Notes: generated by a model not told the origin, from the sequence alone. Positions 15,669-24,527 are shown, counted from the stretch's first letter. The stretch is 64,000 nt of DNA from Salinarimonas sp046292825 (GCF_046292825.1 NZ_JBKBQG010000001.1:304271-368270), one strand, 5' to 3'. Numbers and translations are program-made.

Positions 15669-17714
15669 ATGAAGCGGACCGGACCTGTGAACGATCAGAC
15701 CAAGGCGGCGCCCGTCGAGGCGAGCCGGGAGGACGTCTCCCAACGCGATATGGCGAATGCGATCCGTGCGCTCGCCATGGATGCGGTCGAGACCGCGAAA
15801 TCCGGCCATCCCGGCCTGCCGATGGGCGCGGCGGACGTCGCGACCGCGCTCTTCACCAAGGCGATGAAGTACGACGCGGCCGACCCCACCTGGCCGGACC
15901 GCGACCGCTTCGTCTTCTCGGCCGGCCACGGCTCGATGCTGCTCTACTCGATCCTGCACCTGACCGGCGTCGCCGGGGTGACGATCGAGGAGCTCAAGCG
16001 CTTCCGCAAGCTCCACTCGCTCACGCCGGGCCATCCGGAGAACTTCGTGACCCCGGGCGTCGAGACGACGACGGGGCCGCTCGGCCAGGGCATCGCGACC
16101 GCGGTCGGCATGGCGCTCGCCGAGCGCATGCTCGCGGCGGAGTACGGCGACGACATCGTCGATCACCACACCTACGTGCTCGCCTCCGACGGCGACCTGA
16201 TGGAGGGCATCTCCCAGGAGGCGATCGCGCTCGCCGGGCACCTCAAGCTCGCCAAGCTCGTCGTCCTGTTCGACGACAACGGCATCTCGATCGACGGGCC
16301 GCTGTCGCTTTCCGATTCGACCGATCAGCTCAAGCGCTTCGAGGCCTCCGGCTGGAAGGCCGTGCGGGTCGACGGGCACGACGCGGTCGCCATCGCACGG
16401 GCGCTGTCGCGGGCGAAGAAGTCCGACCGCCCGACGCTGATCGCCTGCCGCACCACGATCGGCTTCGGCGCGCCCAAGAAGGCGGGCACCTCGAAGGCCC
16501 ACGGCGAGCCGCTCGGCGCGGAGGAGCTCGCGGGCGCCAAGGCGGCGCTCGGCTGGACGCACGCGCCCTTCGAGATCCCCGCCGCGATCAAGAAGGCCTG
16601 GGAGAAGGCCGGACGGCGCGGCCGCTCGGCCCGCAAGGCCTGGGAGGCGCGCTTCCAGGCGCTGCCGCGCGAGACCCGCGCCGAGATCGAGCGCCGCCTC
16701 GCCCACACCCCGCCCGCGGCCCTCGGCGAGGCGATCCTCGCCCACAAGAAGAAGCTCGTCGCCGCCCCCGCGTCGCTCGCCACCCGCAAGGCGTCCGAGG
16801 CCGCGCTCGAGGCGATCGCGCCGGTGATGCCCGAGCTCGTCGCCGGCTCCGCCGACCTGACGCCGTCGAACAACACGCGGGTCAAGACGGCGGTCGCGGT
16901 GACGCCGGACGATTTCTCCGGCCGCTACCTGCATTACGGCATCCGCGAGCACGGCATGGCGGCGGCGATGAACGGCATCGCGCTGCACGGGGGCCTGCGC
17001 CCGGCGGGCGCGACCTTCCTCGTCTTCGCCGATTATTGCCGTCCCTCGATCCGCATCGCGGCGCTCGCCGGCATCCCGGCGATCTACGTGATGACGCACG
17101 ATTCGATCGGTCTCGGCGAGGACGGGCCGACGCACCAGCCGGTGGAGCATCTCGCGGCCCTGCGCGCGATGCCGAACCTGCGCGTCTTCCGCCCCGCCGA
17201 CGCGATCGAGACGGCCGAATGCTGGCAGCTCGCGATCGAGCGCACCGACGGTCCCTCGCTCCTGGCGCTGACGCGCCAGAACCTCGCGCCCCTGCGCCAG
17301 GACGCAGAGCCCGAGAACCGCTGCGCGGCAGGCGCCTACGAGCTCGCCCCCGCCGAAGGCGGCCGGGCGCTCGCCACGATCTTCGCCACGGGCTCCGAGG
17401 TCGAGATCGCGATGGCCGCGCGCGCACGCCTCGCCGAACGCGGCATCGCTTCGCGCGTTGTCTCGGTGCCCTCGCTCGACCTGTTCCTGGCCCAGCCGGA
17501 AGAGGCGCGCGCGGCGATCGTGGGCGACGCTCCGATCAAGGCCGCGATCGAGGCCGGGGTACGCTTCGGGTGGGATGCCGTGATCGGCGAGGACGGGGTC
17601 TTCGTCGGCATGGCGTCCTTCGGCGCGAGCGCGCCCTACAAGGACCTCTACGAGCATTTCGGCATCACCGCCGAGGCGCTCGCCGACAGAATCGCCGCGC
17701 GCCACAATTCGTGA
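15669..17714 (+). CDS. tkt: Transketolase
   Basis: A thiamine diphosphate enzyme that transfers two-carbon units between sugar phosphates in the pentose phosphate (and, where present, Calvin) cycle. The 681-residue protein shows SGHPGLPMGAADVATALF, GPLGQGIATAVGMA, the ThDP/Mg motif LASDGDLMEGISQEA with downstream DDNGISIDG, GIREHGMAAAMNGIALHGG, and EDGPTHQPVEHLAALRAMPN in the Pyr domain. ATG 15669 (MKRTGPVND) is chosen over the frame opening at 15594, because the family fold starts ~30 residues later. It is the first gene of tkt-gap-pgk-aldolase, all on the plus strand. Confidence 0.96.
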   Translation: MKRTGPVNDQTKAAPVEASREDVSQRDMANAIRALAMDAVETAKSGHPGLPMGAADVATALFTKAMKYDAADPTWPDRDRFVFSAGHGSMLLYSILHLTGVAGVTIEELKRFRKLHSLTPGHPENFVTPGVETTTGPLGQGIATAVGMALAERMLAAEYGDDIVDHHTYVLASDGDLMEGISQEAIALAGHLKLAKLVVLFDDNGISIDGPLSLSDSTDQLKRFEASGWKAVRVDGHDAVAIARALSRAKKSDRPTLIACRTTIGFGAPKKAGTSKAHGEPLGAEELAGAKAALGWTHAPFEIPAAIKKAWEKAGRRGRSARKAWEARFQALPRETRAEIERRLAHTPPAALGEAILAHKKKLVAAPASLATRKASEAALEAIAPVMPELVAGSADLTPSNNTRVKTAVAVTPDDFSGRYLHYGIREHGMAAAMNGIALHGGLRPAGATFLVFADYCRPSIRIAALAGIPAIYVMTHDSIGLGEDGPTHQPVEHLAALRAMPNLRVFRPADAIETAECWQLAIERTDGPSLLALTRQNLAPLRQDAEPENRCAAGAYELAPAEGGRALATIFATGSEVEIAMAARARLAERGIASRVVSVPSLDLFLAQPEEARAAIVGDAPIKAAIEAGVRFGWDAVIGEDGVFVGMASFGASAPYKDLYEHFGITAEALADRIAARHNS

Positions 17715-17762
17715 GGGCGCGAGCCCGAGGCGGAGACGCCGCCCACGGGGGAGAGATGCACC

Positions 17763-17793
17763 AGGGGCCTCGGCCGGGGGAGGCCGAGCCCTC
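17763..17793 (+). promoter_or_regulatory. GC-rich hairpin between tkt and gap
   Basis: GGGCCTCGGCC and GGCCGAGCCC flank a short G-rich loop (about 17765-17791), just before the gap ribosome-binding site (AGGAGAC). There is no T-tract, so it is more likely an mRNA-stability or attenuating stem than a full terminator. Confidence 0.5.
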
Positions 17794-17809
17794 ATCACAG
17801 GAGACGGAC

Positions 17810-18817
17810 ATGACGGTGAAGGTCGCGATCAACGGGTTCGGGCGGATCGGCCGCAACATCCTGCGGGCCATCGCCGAGAGCGGGCGGACGGACATCCGTG
17901 TCGTCGCCGTCAACGATCTCGGCCCCGTCGAGACGAATGCCCATCTCCTGCGCTACGATTCCGTGCACGGCCGCTTCCCCGGGACGGTGAAGGTCGACGG
18001 CGACACGATCGACGTCGGCACCGGGCCGATCAAGGTCACCTCGGTGCGCAATCCGGCGGAGCTGCCCCACAGGGATCTCGGCGTCGACATCGCGCTCGAG
18101 TGCACGGGCATCTTCACCGACCGCGACAAGGCGGCGGCGCATCTCGAGGCGGGCGCCAAGCGCGTGATCGTCTCGGCGCCGGCGACGAAGGCGGACCTCA
18201 CCGTCGTCTACGGCGTCAACCACGACAAGCTGACGAAGGACCACCTCGTCGTCTCGAACGCCTCGTGCACCACGAACTGCCTCGCCCCGGTCGCGAAGGT
18301 GCTCAACGACGCGATCGGCATCGAGCGCGGCTTCATGACGACGATCCACGCCTACACCAACGACCAGCCCTCGCTCGACCAGATGCACAAGGATCTCTAC
18401 CGCGCCCGCGCGGCGGCGGTCTCGATGATCCCGACCTCGACGGGTGCCGCGAAGGCGGTGGGCCTCGTCCTCCCCGAGCTCGACGGCCGGCTCGACGGCG
18501 TGGCTCTGCGCGTGCCGACCCCGAACGTGTCGGTGGTCGACTTCAAGTTCGTCGCCAAGCGCGCGACCTCGGTTGACGAGATCAACGCCGCGATCAAGGC
18601 CGCCGCCGAGGGTCCGCTGAAGGGCGTGCTCGGCTACACGAACGAGAAGAACGTCTCGATCGACTTCAACCACGATTCCCATTCCTCGATCTTCCACATG
18701 GACCAGACCAAGGTCATGGACGGGACGCTCGTGCGCGTGATGTCCTGGTACGACAACGAGTGGGGCTTCTCCTGCCGCATGGCGGACACCGCCGTGCACA
18801 TGGCGCGCCTCCTCTGA
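17810..18817 (+). CDS. gap: Glyceraldehyde-3-phosphate dehydrogenase, type I
   Basis: It interconverts glyceraldehyde-3-phosphate and 1,3-bisphosphoglycerate. The 335-residue protein begins VKVAINGFGRIGRNILRAIA (the NAD-binding Rossmann motif). It has the catalytic Cys in SNASCTTNCLAPVAKVL and the His in TTIHAYTNDQ. The phosphate-site residues lie in SMIPTSTGAAKAVG, and the C-terminal WYDNEWGFSCRMADT is present. ATG 17810 is preceded by AGGAGAC. It lies between tkt (95 bp gap) and pgk (106 bp gap), both gaps containing hairpins. Confidence 0.97.
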   Translation: MTVKVAINGFGRIGRNILRAIAESGRTDIRVVAVNDLGPVETNAHLLRYDSVHGRFPGTVKVDGDTIDVGTGPIKVTSVRNPAELPHRDLGVDIALECTGIFTDRDKAAAHLEAGAKRVIVSAPATKADLTVVYGVNHDKLTKDHLVVSNASCTTNCLAPVAKVLNDAIGIERGFMTTIHAYTNDQPSLDQMHKDLYRARAAAVSMIPTSTGAAKAVGLVLPELDGRLDGVALRVPTPNVSVVDFKFVAKRATSVDEINAAIKAAAEGPLKGVLGYTNEKNVSIDFNHDSHSSIFHMDQTKVMDGTLVRVMSWYDNEWGFSCRMADTAVHMARLL

Positions 18818-18825
18818 TCCCGCGC

Positions 18826-18845
18826 GGGCTCCCTCCCGGGAGCCC
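18826..18845 (+). promoter_or_regulatory. Hairpin between gap and pgk
   Basis: A perfect 8-bp stem GGGCTCCC-TCCC-GGGAGCCC begins 8 bp after the gap stop. Only C residues follow, with no T-tract. It could protect the gap message 3' end or partly attenuate read-through into pgk. Confidence 0.6.
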
Positions 18846-18923
18846 CCCTCGCGCCATGCGGCGGATGCCGATCGCGTCCGCCGCCGTCTCGATGACGAGA
18901 GAGAGAGCGGAGAGAAGACGAGA

Positions 18924-20120
18924 ATGAGCGCCTTTCGTACCCTCGACGACGCCGATGTCGGCGGCAAGCGCGTGCTCCTGCGCGTCGATCTGAACGTCCC
19001 CATGGAGAACGGCCGCGTCACGGACGCCACCCGTCTCGAGCGCGTCGTGCCGACCATCCGCGAGATCGCCGGCAAGGGCGGCCGCGTCGTGCTCCTCGCC
19101 CATTTCGGCCGCCCGAAGGGCAAGCGCGTCGAGAGCGAGAGCCTCGCGCCGGTCGCGGCCGCGCTCGAGGGGCTTCTCGGCCGCCCCGTCGCCTTCGCGG
19201 AGGATTGCGTCGGCGAGCCGGCCCGCGCGGCCGTGTCGGCGATGGCGGACGGCGACGTCGTCCTCCTCGAGAACACCCGCTTCCATGCGGGCGAAGAGAA
19301 GAACGACCCGGATTTCGCGAAGGCGCTCGCCGAGAGCGGCGATCTCTTCGTCAACGACGCCTTCTCCGCCGCCCATCGCGCGCACGCCTCGACCGAGGGC
19401 CTCGCCCACGTCCTGCCGAGCTTCGCCGGGCGCGCGATGCAGGCCGAGCTCGACGCCCTGACGAAGGGCCTCGAGCACCCCGAGCGCCCGCTCTGCGCGG
19501 TCGTCGGCGGCGCGAAGGTCTCGACGAAGCTCGATCTCCTCGAGAACCTCGTCGCCAAGGTCGACAGCCTCGTCATCGGCGGCGGCATGGCCAACACCTT
19601 CCTGCATGCGATCGGGGTGGGCGTCGGCAAGTCGCTCGCCGAGCGCGACCTCGCCGCGACCGCCCAGCGCATCCTCGACCGCGCCAAGGAGACCGGCTGC
19701 GCCATCATCCTGCCCGTCGACGCGACCGTCGCCGAGCGCTTCGAGGAGCACGCGCCGCACCACGAATACGGCATCGACGCGATCCCGGACGCAGGGATGA
19801 TCCTCGATGTCGGCTCGCTCTCGGTCGATCGCGTGCGCGCGGCGATCTCGGACGCGAAGACGCTCGTCTGGAACGGCCCGCTCGGCGCCTTCGAGAAATC
19901 GCCCTTCGACAAGGGCACGGTGGAGGCCGCGCGCTTCGCCGCCGAGCGCACGCGCGCGGGCAAGCTCGTCTCGGTCGCGGGCGGCGGCGACACGGTCGCC
20001 GCGCTCAACCATGCCGGCGTCGCCGACGACTTCTCTTACGTCTCCACCGCGGGCGGCGCCTTCCTCGAATGGCTCGAAGGCAAGCCCCTGCCGGGCGTCG
20101 AGGCGCTGCGCCGCTCCTGA
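18924..20120 (+). CDS. pgk: Phosphoglycerate kinase
   Basis: It transfers a phosphate between 1,3-bisphosphoglycerate and ADP. The 398-residue length is standard. Conserved segments are KRVLLRVDLNVPMENGRVTD (substrate binding), VLLAHFGRPKGK, LLENTRFHAGEEKND, NDAFSAAHRAHAST, CAVVGGAKVSTKLDLLENL, LVWNGPLGAFEKSPFDKGT, and the nucleotide loop VAGGGDTVAALN. It follows gap on the same strand and is followed after 41 bp by the class I aldolase. Confidence 0.97.
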   Translation: MSAFRTLDDADVGGKRVLLRVDLNVPMENGRVTDATRLERVVPTIREIAGKGGRVVLLAHFGRPKGKRVESESLAPVAAALEGLLGRPVAFAEDCVGEPARAAVSAMADGDVVLLENTRFHAGEEKNDPDFAKALAESGDLFVNDAFSAAHRAHASTEGLAHVLPSFAGRAMQAELDALTKGLEHPERPLCAVVGGAKVSTKLDLLENLVAKVDSLVIGGGMANTFLHAIGVGVGKSLAERDLAATAQRILDRAKETGCAIILPVDATVAERFEEHAPHHEYGIDAIPDAGMILDVGSLSVDRVRAAISDAKTLVWNGPLGAFEKSPFDKGTVEAARFAAERTRAGKLVSVAGGGDTVAALNHAGVADDFSYVSTAGGAFLEWLEGKPLPGVEALRRS

Positions 20121-20161
20121 CCATCCGTCCGTTTTCGATCCGCCTGAACGAGAGGTCCGCG

Positions 20162-21184
20162 ATGAACATCGACCAGCTCACCGAAGTCGCCTACGCCCTC
20201 GTGGAGCCCGGACGCGGCATCCTCGCCGCCGACGAGAGCACCTCGACCATCCAGAAGCGCTTCGACGCGATCGGCGTCGAGAATACGCAAGACAATCGCC
20301 GCGCCTATCGCGAGCTCCTGTTCCGCACCGAGACCGCGATGCGCGAGAACATCTCGGGCGTGATCCTGTTCGACGAGACGATCCGCCAGAGCGCGGCCGA
20401 CGGCACTTCGCTCGTCAAGCTGATCCAGGATGCGGGCTCGATCCCCGGCATCAAGGTCGACGCGGGCGCCAAGCCCCTGCCGTTCTGCCCCGGCGAGACG
20501 GTGACGGAGGGCCTCGACGGCCTGCGCGAGCGCCTGCAGGAATACTACGCGCTCGGCGCGCGCTTCGCCAAGTGGCGCGCGGTGATCGACATCGCCGACG
20601 GCATCCCGACCTGGACCGCGGTCAAGGTCAACGCCCACGCGCTCGCCCGCTACGCGGCGCTGTGCCAGGAATGCGACATCGTCCCGATCGTCGAGCCGGA
20701 AGTGCTGATGGACGGCGATCACGACATCCAGCGCTGCGCCGACGTCACCGAATGGGTGCTCAAGACGGTCTACGCGGAGCTCTACGAGCAGCGCGTGATC
20801 CTGGAAGGCACCGTGCTCAAGCCGAACATGGTCGTGCCGGGCAAGAAGTGCCCCACGAAGGCTTCCGTCGAGGAGGTCGCCGAGCGCACGATCCAGGTGC
20901 TCGAGCGCTGCGTGCCCGTGGCCGTGCCCGGCATCGCCTATCTCTCGGGCGGCCAGTCCGACGAGGAGGCGACCGCGCATCTCGACGCGATGAACAAGAT
21001 CGGCGGCTTCCCCTGGCACATGACCTTCTCCTACGGCCGCGCGCTCCAGGCCGCGCCGCAGAAGGCCTGGTCGGGCAAGTCGGAGAACGTGCCGGCCGCG
21101 CAGAAGGCGTTTGCCCACCGCGCCCGCATGAACGGCCTCGCCTCCCAGGGCGACTGGAGCGCCGATCAGGAGAAGGCCGCCTGA
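20162..21184 (+). CDS. Fructose-bisphosphate aldolase, class I
   Basis: It cleaves or forms fructose-1,6-bisphosphate using a Schiff-base lysine rather than zinc. The 340-residue protein resembles the eukaryotic-type class I enzyme. Visible motifs are GRGILAADESTSTIQKRFD (near residue 20), IPGIKVDAGAKPLPFCPGE, ARFAKWRAVIDI, VPIVEPEVLMDGDHDI, EGTVLKPNMVVPGKK (containing the probable Schiff-base Lys) and GIAYLSGGQSDEEATAHL. The C-terminal MNGLASQGDWSADQEKAA ends in Ala instead of the terminal Tyr of muscle aldolase. ATG 20162 has a GAGAGG ribosome-binding site. It is last in the tkt-gap-pgk operon and is followed by an intrinsic terminator. Confidence 0.95.
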   Translation: MNIDQLTEVAYALVEPGRGILAADESTSTIQKRFDAIGVENTQDNRRAYRELLFRTETAMRENISGVILFDETIRQSAADGTSLVKLIQDAGSIPGIKVDAGAKPLPFCPGETVTEGLDGLRERLQEYYALGARFAKWRAVIDIADGIPTWTAVKVNAHALARYAALCQECDIVPIVEPEVLMDGDHDIQRCADVTEWVLKTVYAELYEQRVILEGTVLKPNMVVPGKKCPTKASVEEVAERTIQVLERCVPVAVPGIAYLSGGQSDEEATAHLDAMNKIGGFPWHMTFSYGRALQAAPQKAWSGKSENVPAAQKAFAHRARMNGLASQGDWSADQEKAA

Positions 21185-21214
21185 TCGGTCGCATCGCAGA
21201 CGAAGATCGATCGC

Positions 21215-21245
21215 AAGGGGCGCCGGGACCGGCGCCCCTTTTTTC
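21215..21245 (+). terminator. Rho-independent terminator of the central carbon cluster
   Basis: The perfect stem GGGGCGCC (21217-21224), loop GGGACC and GGCGCCCC (21231-21238) is followed directly by a run of six T. It lies 31 bp after the aldolase stop and is the clearest intrinsic terminator in the window. Confidence 0.93.
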
Positions 21246-21328
21246 TTACGCGGTGAGTTCGGTTGGCCCGCGACGCGGTCGTGCCCACGGACGTGCCCAA
21301 CGCAGGGGCGCTTCTGCGATCAAATGCA

Positions 21329-21357
21329 TTGACAACAATCTAAGACATTAGCATAAA
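21329..21357 (+). promoter_or_regulatory. Sigma-70-type promoter upstream of the tandem paralogues
   Basis: TTGACA at 21329-21334 matches the -35 consensus perfectly. It is spaced 17 bp from CATAAA (21352-21357), which keeps ATAA of TATAAT. The surrounding ~60 bp are AT-rich, in sharp contrast to the neighbouring GC-rich DNA. The first paralogue starts at 21399, giving a leader of about 35 bases. Confidence 0.7.
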
Positions 21358-21398
21358 TGCGCTCCTATTCCTAAGAAACATGCAAGGATCGAACTTCC

Positions 21399-21896
21399 AT
21401 GCAATTGACTCTCGGCACCCCTTCCGCTTCTGCCGACCGGGCGGTTCCCCGCAGCGAGTCCTTCACCCTCGCGAGCGCCGGGCGCTCGAACCTGCCGCAC
21501 CGCGAGGAGATCTGCGCGGATGCCCTCAGAAGCACCTTCGATCTCGCCGACGCCCTCTCGCGCCGCGTTCGCGAGCTGACGCGGGTGCACAACCTCACCT
21601 TCATTCCCGAGGAATCGAAGCAGGAACTGCGCGACATGATCGAGGAACTCTCGGACAAGATCCAGTTCCTGCGCCACAATTGTTCCGACTTCCTCACCCC
21701 CGAGGAGAGGACCGCCCTGCGCGAGATCGAGCGGCAGATCGACGGCACGCTGGGCGGCCTGGACGGCGGGAACATGAATCTCGATCTGTCCCGCATCGGC
21801 CGTATCGCCGAAGGGGCCGCGACCCTGATCGGTGGTCTGCTGGTCGGAATCGGTCGTCTCCTGCTGCGTCCTCCGCTCCTTCCCCAACGCATGTGA
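21399..21896 (+). CDS. Unknown protein, first of a tandem paralogous pair
   Basis: The 165-residue protein has an unstructured Ser/Ala-rich start with FTLASAG. A helical region (~33-115) contains two cysteines, in REEICADALRSTFDLADALS and SDKIQFLRHNCSDFLTPEER. The Gly/Leu-rich hydrophobic C-terminus (~137-157, AEGAATLIGGLLVGIGRLLL) ends RPPLLPQRM. It aligns end to end with the next gene, including both cysteines, the DKIxFL..xC.D.L core and the LLRP...QRM terminus. I do not recognise a family. The hydrophobic tail could be one membrane anchor or a membrane-active helix. It has its own promoter and is separated from the carbon cluster by a terminator. Confidence 0.75.
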   Translation: MQLTLGTPSASADRAVPRSESFTLASAGRSNLPHREEICADALRSTFDLADALSRRVRELTRVHNLTFIPEESKQELRDMIEELSDKIQFLRHNCSDFLTPEERTALREIERQIDGTLGGLDGGNMNLDLSRIGRIAEGAATLIGGLLVGIGRLLLRPPLLPQRM

Positions 21897-21973
21897 CGAC
21901 GCGCCAGGACGGGCGAGCCGTGTCTCGCCCCGAAATTCGCGCGGTCCCACTCGATGAAGCCAGGAGTTTCCCC

Positions 21974-22486
21974 ATGCCCGGAACAGTCGGTACTCTCCAG
22001 AATGCCGTCGCCCCTCGACCCGCCGAGCCTGCGCAGCCGACGTTTCTCCTCGCGAGCGCGAGCGGCCCGAGCCGTGAGCAGCGCGCCGCCGTCTGCCGCG
22101 ACGTCCTACGAGAAGCGGTCCAGCTCTCGCAGGAGATTTCCGATATCGTCCACCCGATCGTGATGAATGGCGGCCGCCTCGATCAGCAGCCGCCCGCGAC
22201 GAGGCAGGTGCTCGGCGAGAAGATCGACGAGATGCTCGAGAAGATCGAGTTCTTGAAGAACCAGTGCGGGGACGTCCTGAATGCGCAACAACGCGGCTGG
22301 CTCGGCGATGTCGAGCGGCGCATGAATGGGCTCAAGGGCGCGCTGGCGGGGGACCGATCGAATTTCGATCTCGCCGATGCGGCGCGCTTTCTCGGCGACG
22401 TCGTGACCGGGCTCGCCGCGTTGTTGCTCGGCATCGGCGGTTGGCTGCTGCGACCCGGGCCCGGCGGCGCCCTTCAGCGCATGTGA
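21974..22486 (+). CDS. Unknown protein, second of a tandem paralogous pair
   Basis: This 170-residue paralogue of the preceding gene shares the layout FLLASAS near residue 25, a first cysteine in RAAVCRDVLREAVQLSQEIS, a second in LEKIEFLKNQCGDVLNAQQR, a VERRMNGLKGAL linker, and a hydrophobic tail (FLGDVVTGLAALLLGIGGWL) ending LRPGPGGALQRM. ATG 21974 is the first start that puts the two proteins in register. The open frame reaches back to 21380, overlapping the first paralogue in another frame, and is rejected. It lies 77 bp after the first gene, so the pair is probably one transcript. Function is unknown; no homologous domain is recognised. Confidence 0.75.
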   Translation: MPGTVGTLQNAVAPRPAEPAQPTFLLASASGPSREQRAAVCRDVLREAVQLSQEISDIVHPIVMNGGRLDQQPPATRQVLGEKIDEMLEKIEFLKNQCGDVLNAQQRGWLGDVERRMNGLKGALAGDRSNFDLADAARFLGDVVTGLAALLLGIGGWLLRPGPGGALQRM

Positions 22487-22558
22487 GAACCCATGGGGCG
22501 GCGGGCGGGCCTCGCAGCCCGTCCGCCCGCAGCTTGCGGACGCCTCGACGCCGCAAAC

Positions 22559-23434
22559 TCAGCGCGTCGGGACCGGGTGTTCGCCGCGATAATCGTAGAA
22601 GCCGCGTTGAGTCTTGCGGCCGAGCCAGCCGGCCTCGACGTATTTCACGAGAAGCGGGCAGGGGCGGTATTTGGTGTCGGCGAGCCCGTCGTGCAGGACC
22701 TGCATCACCGACAGGCAGGTGTCGAGCCCGATGAAATCGGCGAGCTGGAGCGGGCCCATCGGGTGATTCGCGCCGAGCCGCATCGCCGTGTCGATCGAAT
22801 CGACGGAGCCCACGCCCTCGTAGAGCGTGTAGATCGCCTCGTTGATCATCGGGAGCAGGATGCGGTTGACGATGAAGGCCGGAAAGTCCTCCGCCACCGT
22901 CACCGTCTTGCCGAGGCGCGAGATGAAGCTCTTCGCCGCCTCGAAGGTCGGATCCTCGGTGGCGATGCCGCGGATCAGCTCGACGAGCTGCATCAGCGGC
23001 ACCGGGTTCATGAAATGGATGCCGATGAAGCGCTCGGGCCGGTCGGTCGAGGCGGCGAGCCGGGTGATCGAGATCGACGAGGTGTTCGAGGCGATGATCG
23101 TCTCGGGCGGCAGGTGGGGGCAGAGCGCGGCGAAGATCGAGCGCTTGACCTCCTCGTTCTCGGTCGCGGCCTCGATGACGATGTCGCAGCCGACGAGCTT
23201 GTCGAGGCCGAAGGCCGGGCGGATGCGCTCGAGCGCCGCCTTGCGCGCGCTCTCCTCGATCACGCCCTTGGCGACCTGGCGCGCCATGTTGCCGTTGATG
23301 GTGGCGAGGCCCGCATTGACGCGATCCTCGCTCAGGTCGTTCAGGCGTACCTGCATGCCCGCGAGCGCGCAGACATGGGCGATGCCGTTGCCCATCTGAC
23401 CCGCGCCGATGACGCCGACCGTGTTGATCTCCAT
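22559..23434 (-). CDS. 3-hydroxybutyryl-CoA dehydrogenase
   Basis: It oxidises (S)-3-hydroxyacyl-CoA to 3-ketoacyl-CoA with NAD(P), in butanoate or beta-oxidation metabolism. The 291-residue single-function enzyme begins with the Rossmann motif VGVIGAGQMGNGIAHVCALA. It has the family signature IGIHFMNPVPLMQLVELIRG (catalytic His in HFMNP), DFPAFIVNRILLPMINEAI, and the C-terminal LGANHPMGPLQLADFIGLD. ATG 23434 (MEINTVG) is preferred over 23482, whose extra residues are Arg-rich and outside the fold. It lies downstream of etfB-etfA on the same strand (156 bp gap), a standard alphaproteobacterial arrangement. Confidence 0.94.
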   Translation of the reverse strand: MEINTVGVIGAGQMGNGIAHVCALAGMQVRLNDLSEDRVNAGLATINGNMARQVAKGVIEESARKAALERIRPAFGLDKLVGCDIVIEAATENEEVKRSIFAALCPHLPPETIIASNTSSISITRLAASTDRPERFIGIHFMNPVPLMQLVELIRGIATEDPTFEAAKSFISRLGKTVTVAEDFPAFIVNRILLPMINEAIYTLYEGVGSVDSIDTAMRLGANHPMGPLQLADFIGLDTCLSVMQVLHDGLADTKYRPCPLLVKYVEAGWLGRKTQRGFYDYRGEHPVPTR

Positions 23435-23590
23435 GAGGCCCACCTTCGTCACGAGCGCACGCGTCGCGCGCCGCCCCTGCACATTGGCACTTTCGAGGCC
23501 GCAAGCCTATGCCCGCGGCCTCGAAATATCGTCTTAAGACCGGTGGCGCGGCGGATCGGCCGCCTGCGCCGGAATGTCGCGGCCCTCGCC

Positions 23591-24526
23591 CTACTTGCCG
23601 AGCTCGTCCTTGAGCTGCGGCAGGATCTGGAAGAGGTCGCCGACGAGGCCGTAATCGGCCACCTGGAAGATCGGCGCCTCCTCGTCCTTGTTGATGGCGA
23701 CGATGACGCGCGAATCCTTCATGCCGGCGAGATGCTGAATGGCGCCTGAAATGCCCACCGCGATGTAGAGATCGGGCGCGACGACCTTGCCCGTCTGGCC
23801 GACCTGCCAATCGTTGGGCGCGTAGCCCGCGTCCACCGCCGCGCGCGAGGCGCCCATCGCCGCGCCGAGCTTGTCGGCGATCGGCTCGATATAGGTCTTG
23901 AAGTTCTCCTGCGAGCCGAGCGAGCGGCCGCCCGAGATGATGATCTTGGCCGAGGTCAGCTCCGGCCGGTCGGAATGGGCGATCTCCTGGCCCTTGAAGG
24001 AGGAGAGGCCCGGATCCTCGACGGCGCCGACGCTCTCGACCGAGGCGGAGCCGCCCTCGCCGACCGCCTGGAAGGAGGCCGTGCGCACCGTGATCACCTT
24101 CTTCGGCTCGGCGCAGCGCACCGTCTGGAGCGCGTTGCCGGCATAGATCGGCCGCTCGAACGTGTCGGGCGAGACGACCTTCACGACGTCGGAGACCTGC
24201 ATCACGTCGAGCAGCGCGGCGACGCGCGGCATCACGTTCTTGCCCGTCGTGGAGGCGGGGGCGATCAGCGCGTCGTAGGAGCCCGCGAGCGAGACGATCA
24301 GGGCCGCGAGCGGCTCGGCGAGCGCGTGCTCGTAGGCGGCGTCGTCGGCATGCAGCACCTTCTCGACGCCGTCGAGCTTGGCGGCGGCCTGCGCGACGCC
24401 TTCGGCGCCCTTGCCGGCGACGAGGACGTGGACCGGGCCGCCGATCTGGGAGGCGGCGGCGAGCGCCTTGTGGGTCGCGTCCTTGAGGGACGCGTTGTCG
24501 TGTTCGGCGAGGAGGAGGATGGCCAT
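23591..24526 (-). CDS. etfA: Electron transfer flavoprotein, alpha subunit
   Basis: It is the FAD-binding subunit of ETF, which carries electrons from acyl-CoA and other dehydrogenases to ETF-quinone oxidoreductase. The 311-residue protein shows the alpha-subunit segments YDALIAPASTTGKNVMPRVA, SGGRSLGSQENF and the C-terminal FAD signature LYIAVGISGAIQHLAGMKDS followed by IVAINKDEEAPIFQVADYGL. It starts 1 bp after etfB ends, so the pair is tightly coupled. Confidence 0.97.
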   Translation of the reverse strand: MAILLLAEHDNASLKDATHKALAAASQIGGPVHVLVAGKGAEGVAQAAAKLDGVEKVLHADDAAYEHALAEPLAALIVSLAGSYDALIAPASTTGKNVMPRVAALLDVMQVSDVVKVVSPDTFERPIYAGNALQTVRCAEPKKVITVRTASFQAVGEGGSASVESVGAVEDPGLSSFKGQEIAHSDRPELTSAKIIISGGRSLGSQENFKTYIEPIADKLGAAMGASRAAVDAGYAPNDWQVGQTGKVVAPDLYIAVGISGAIQHLAGMKDSRVIVAINKDEEAPIFQVADYGLVGDLFQILPQLKDELGK

Positions 24527-24527
24527 C

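Noticed and set aside
15615..17798. 727-codon minus-strand frame opposite tkt
   Set aside because: Antisense shadow of transketolase; composition is Arg/Gly/Asp/His-rich without motifs.
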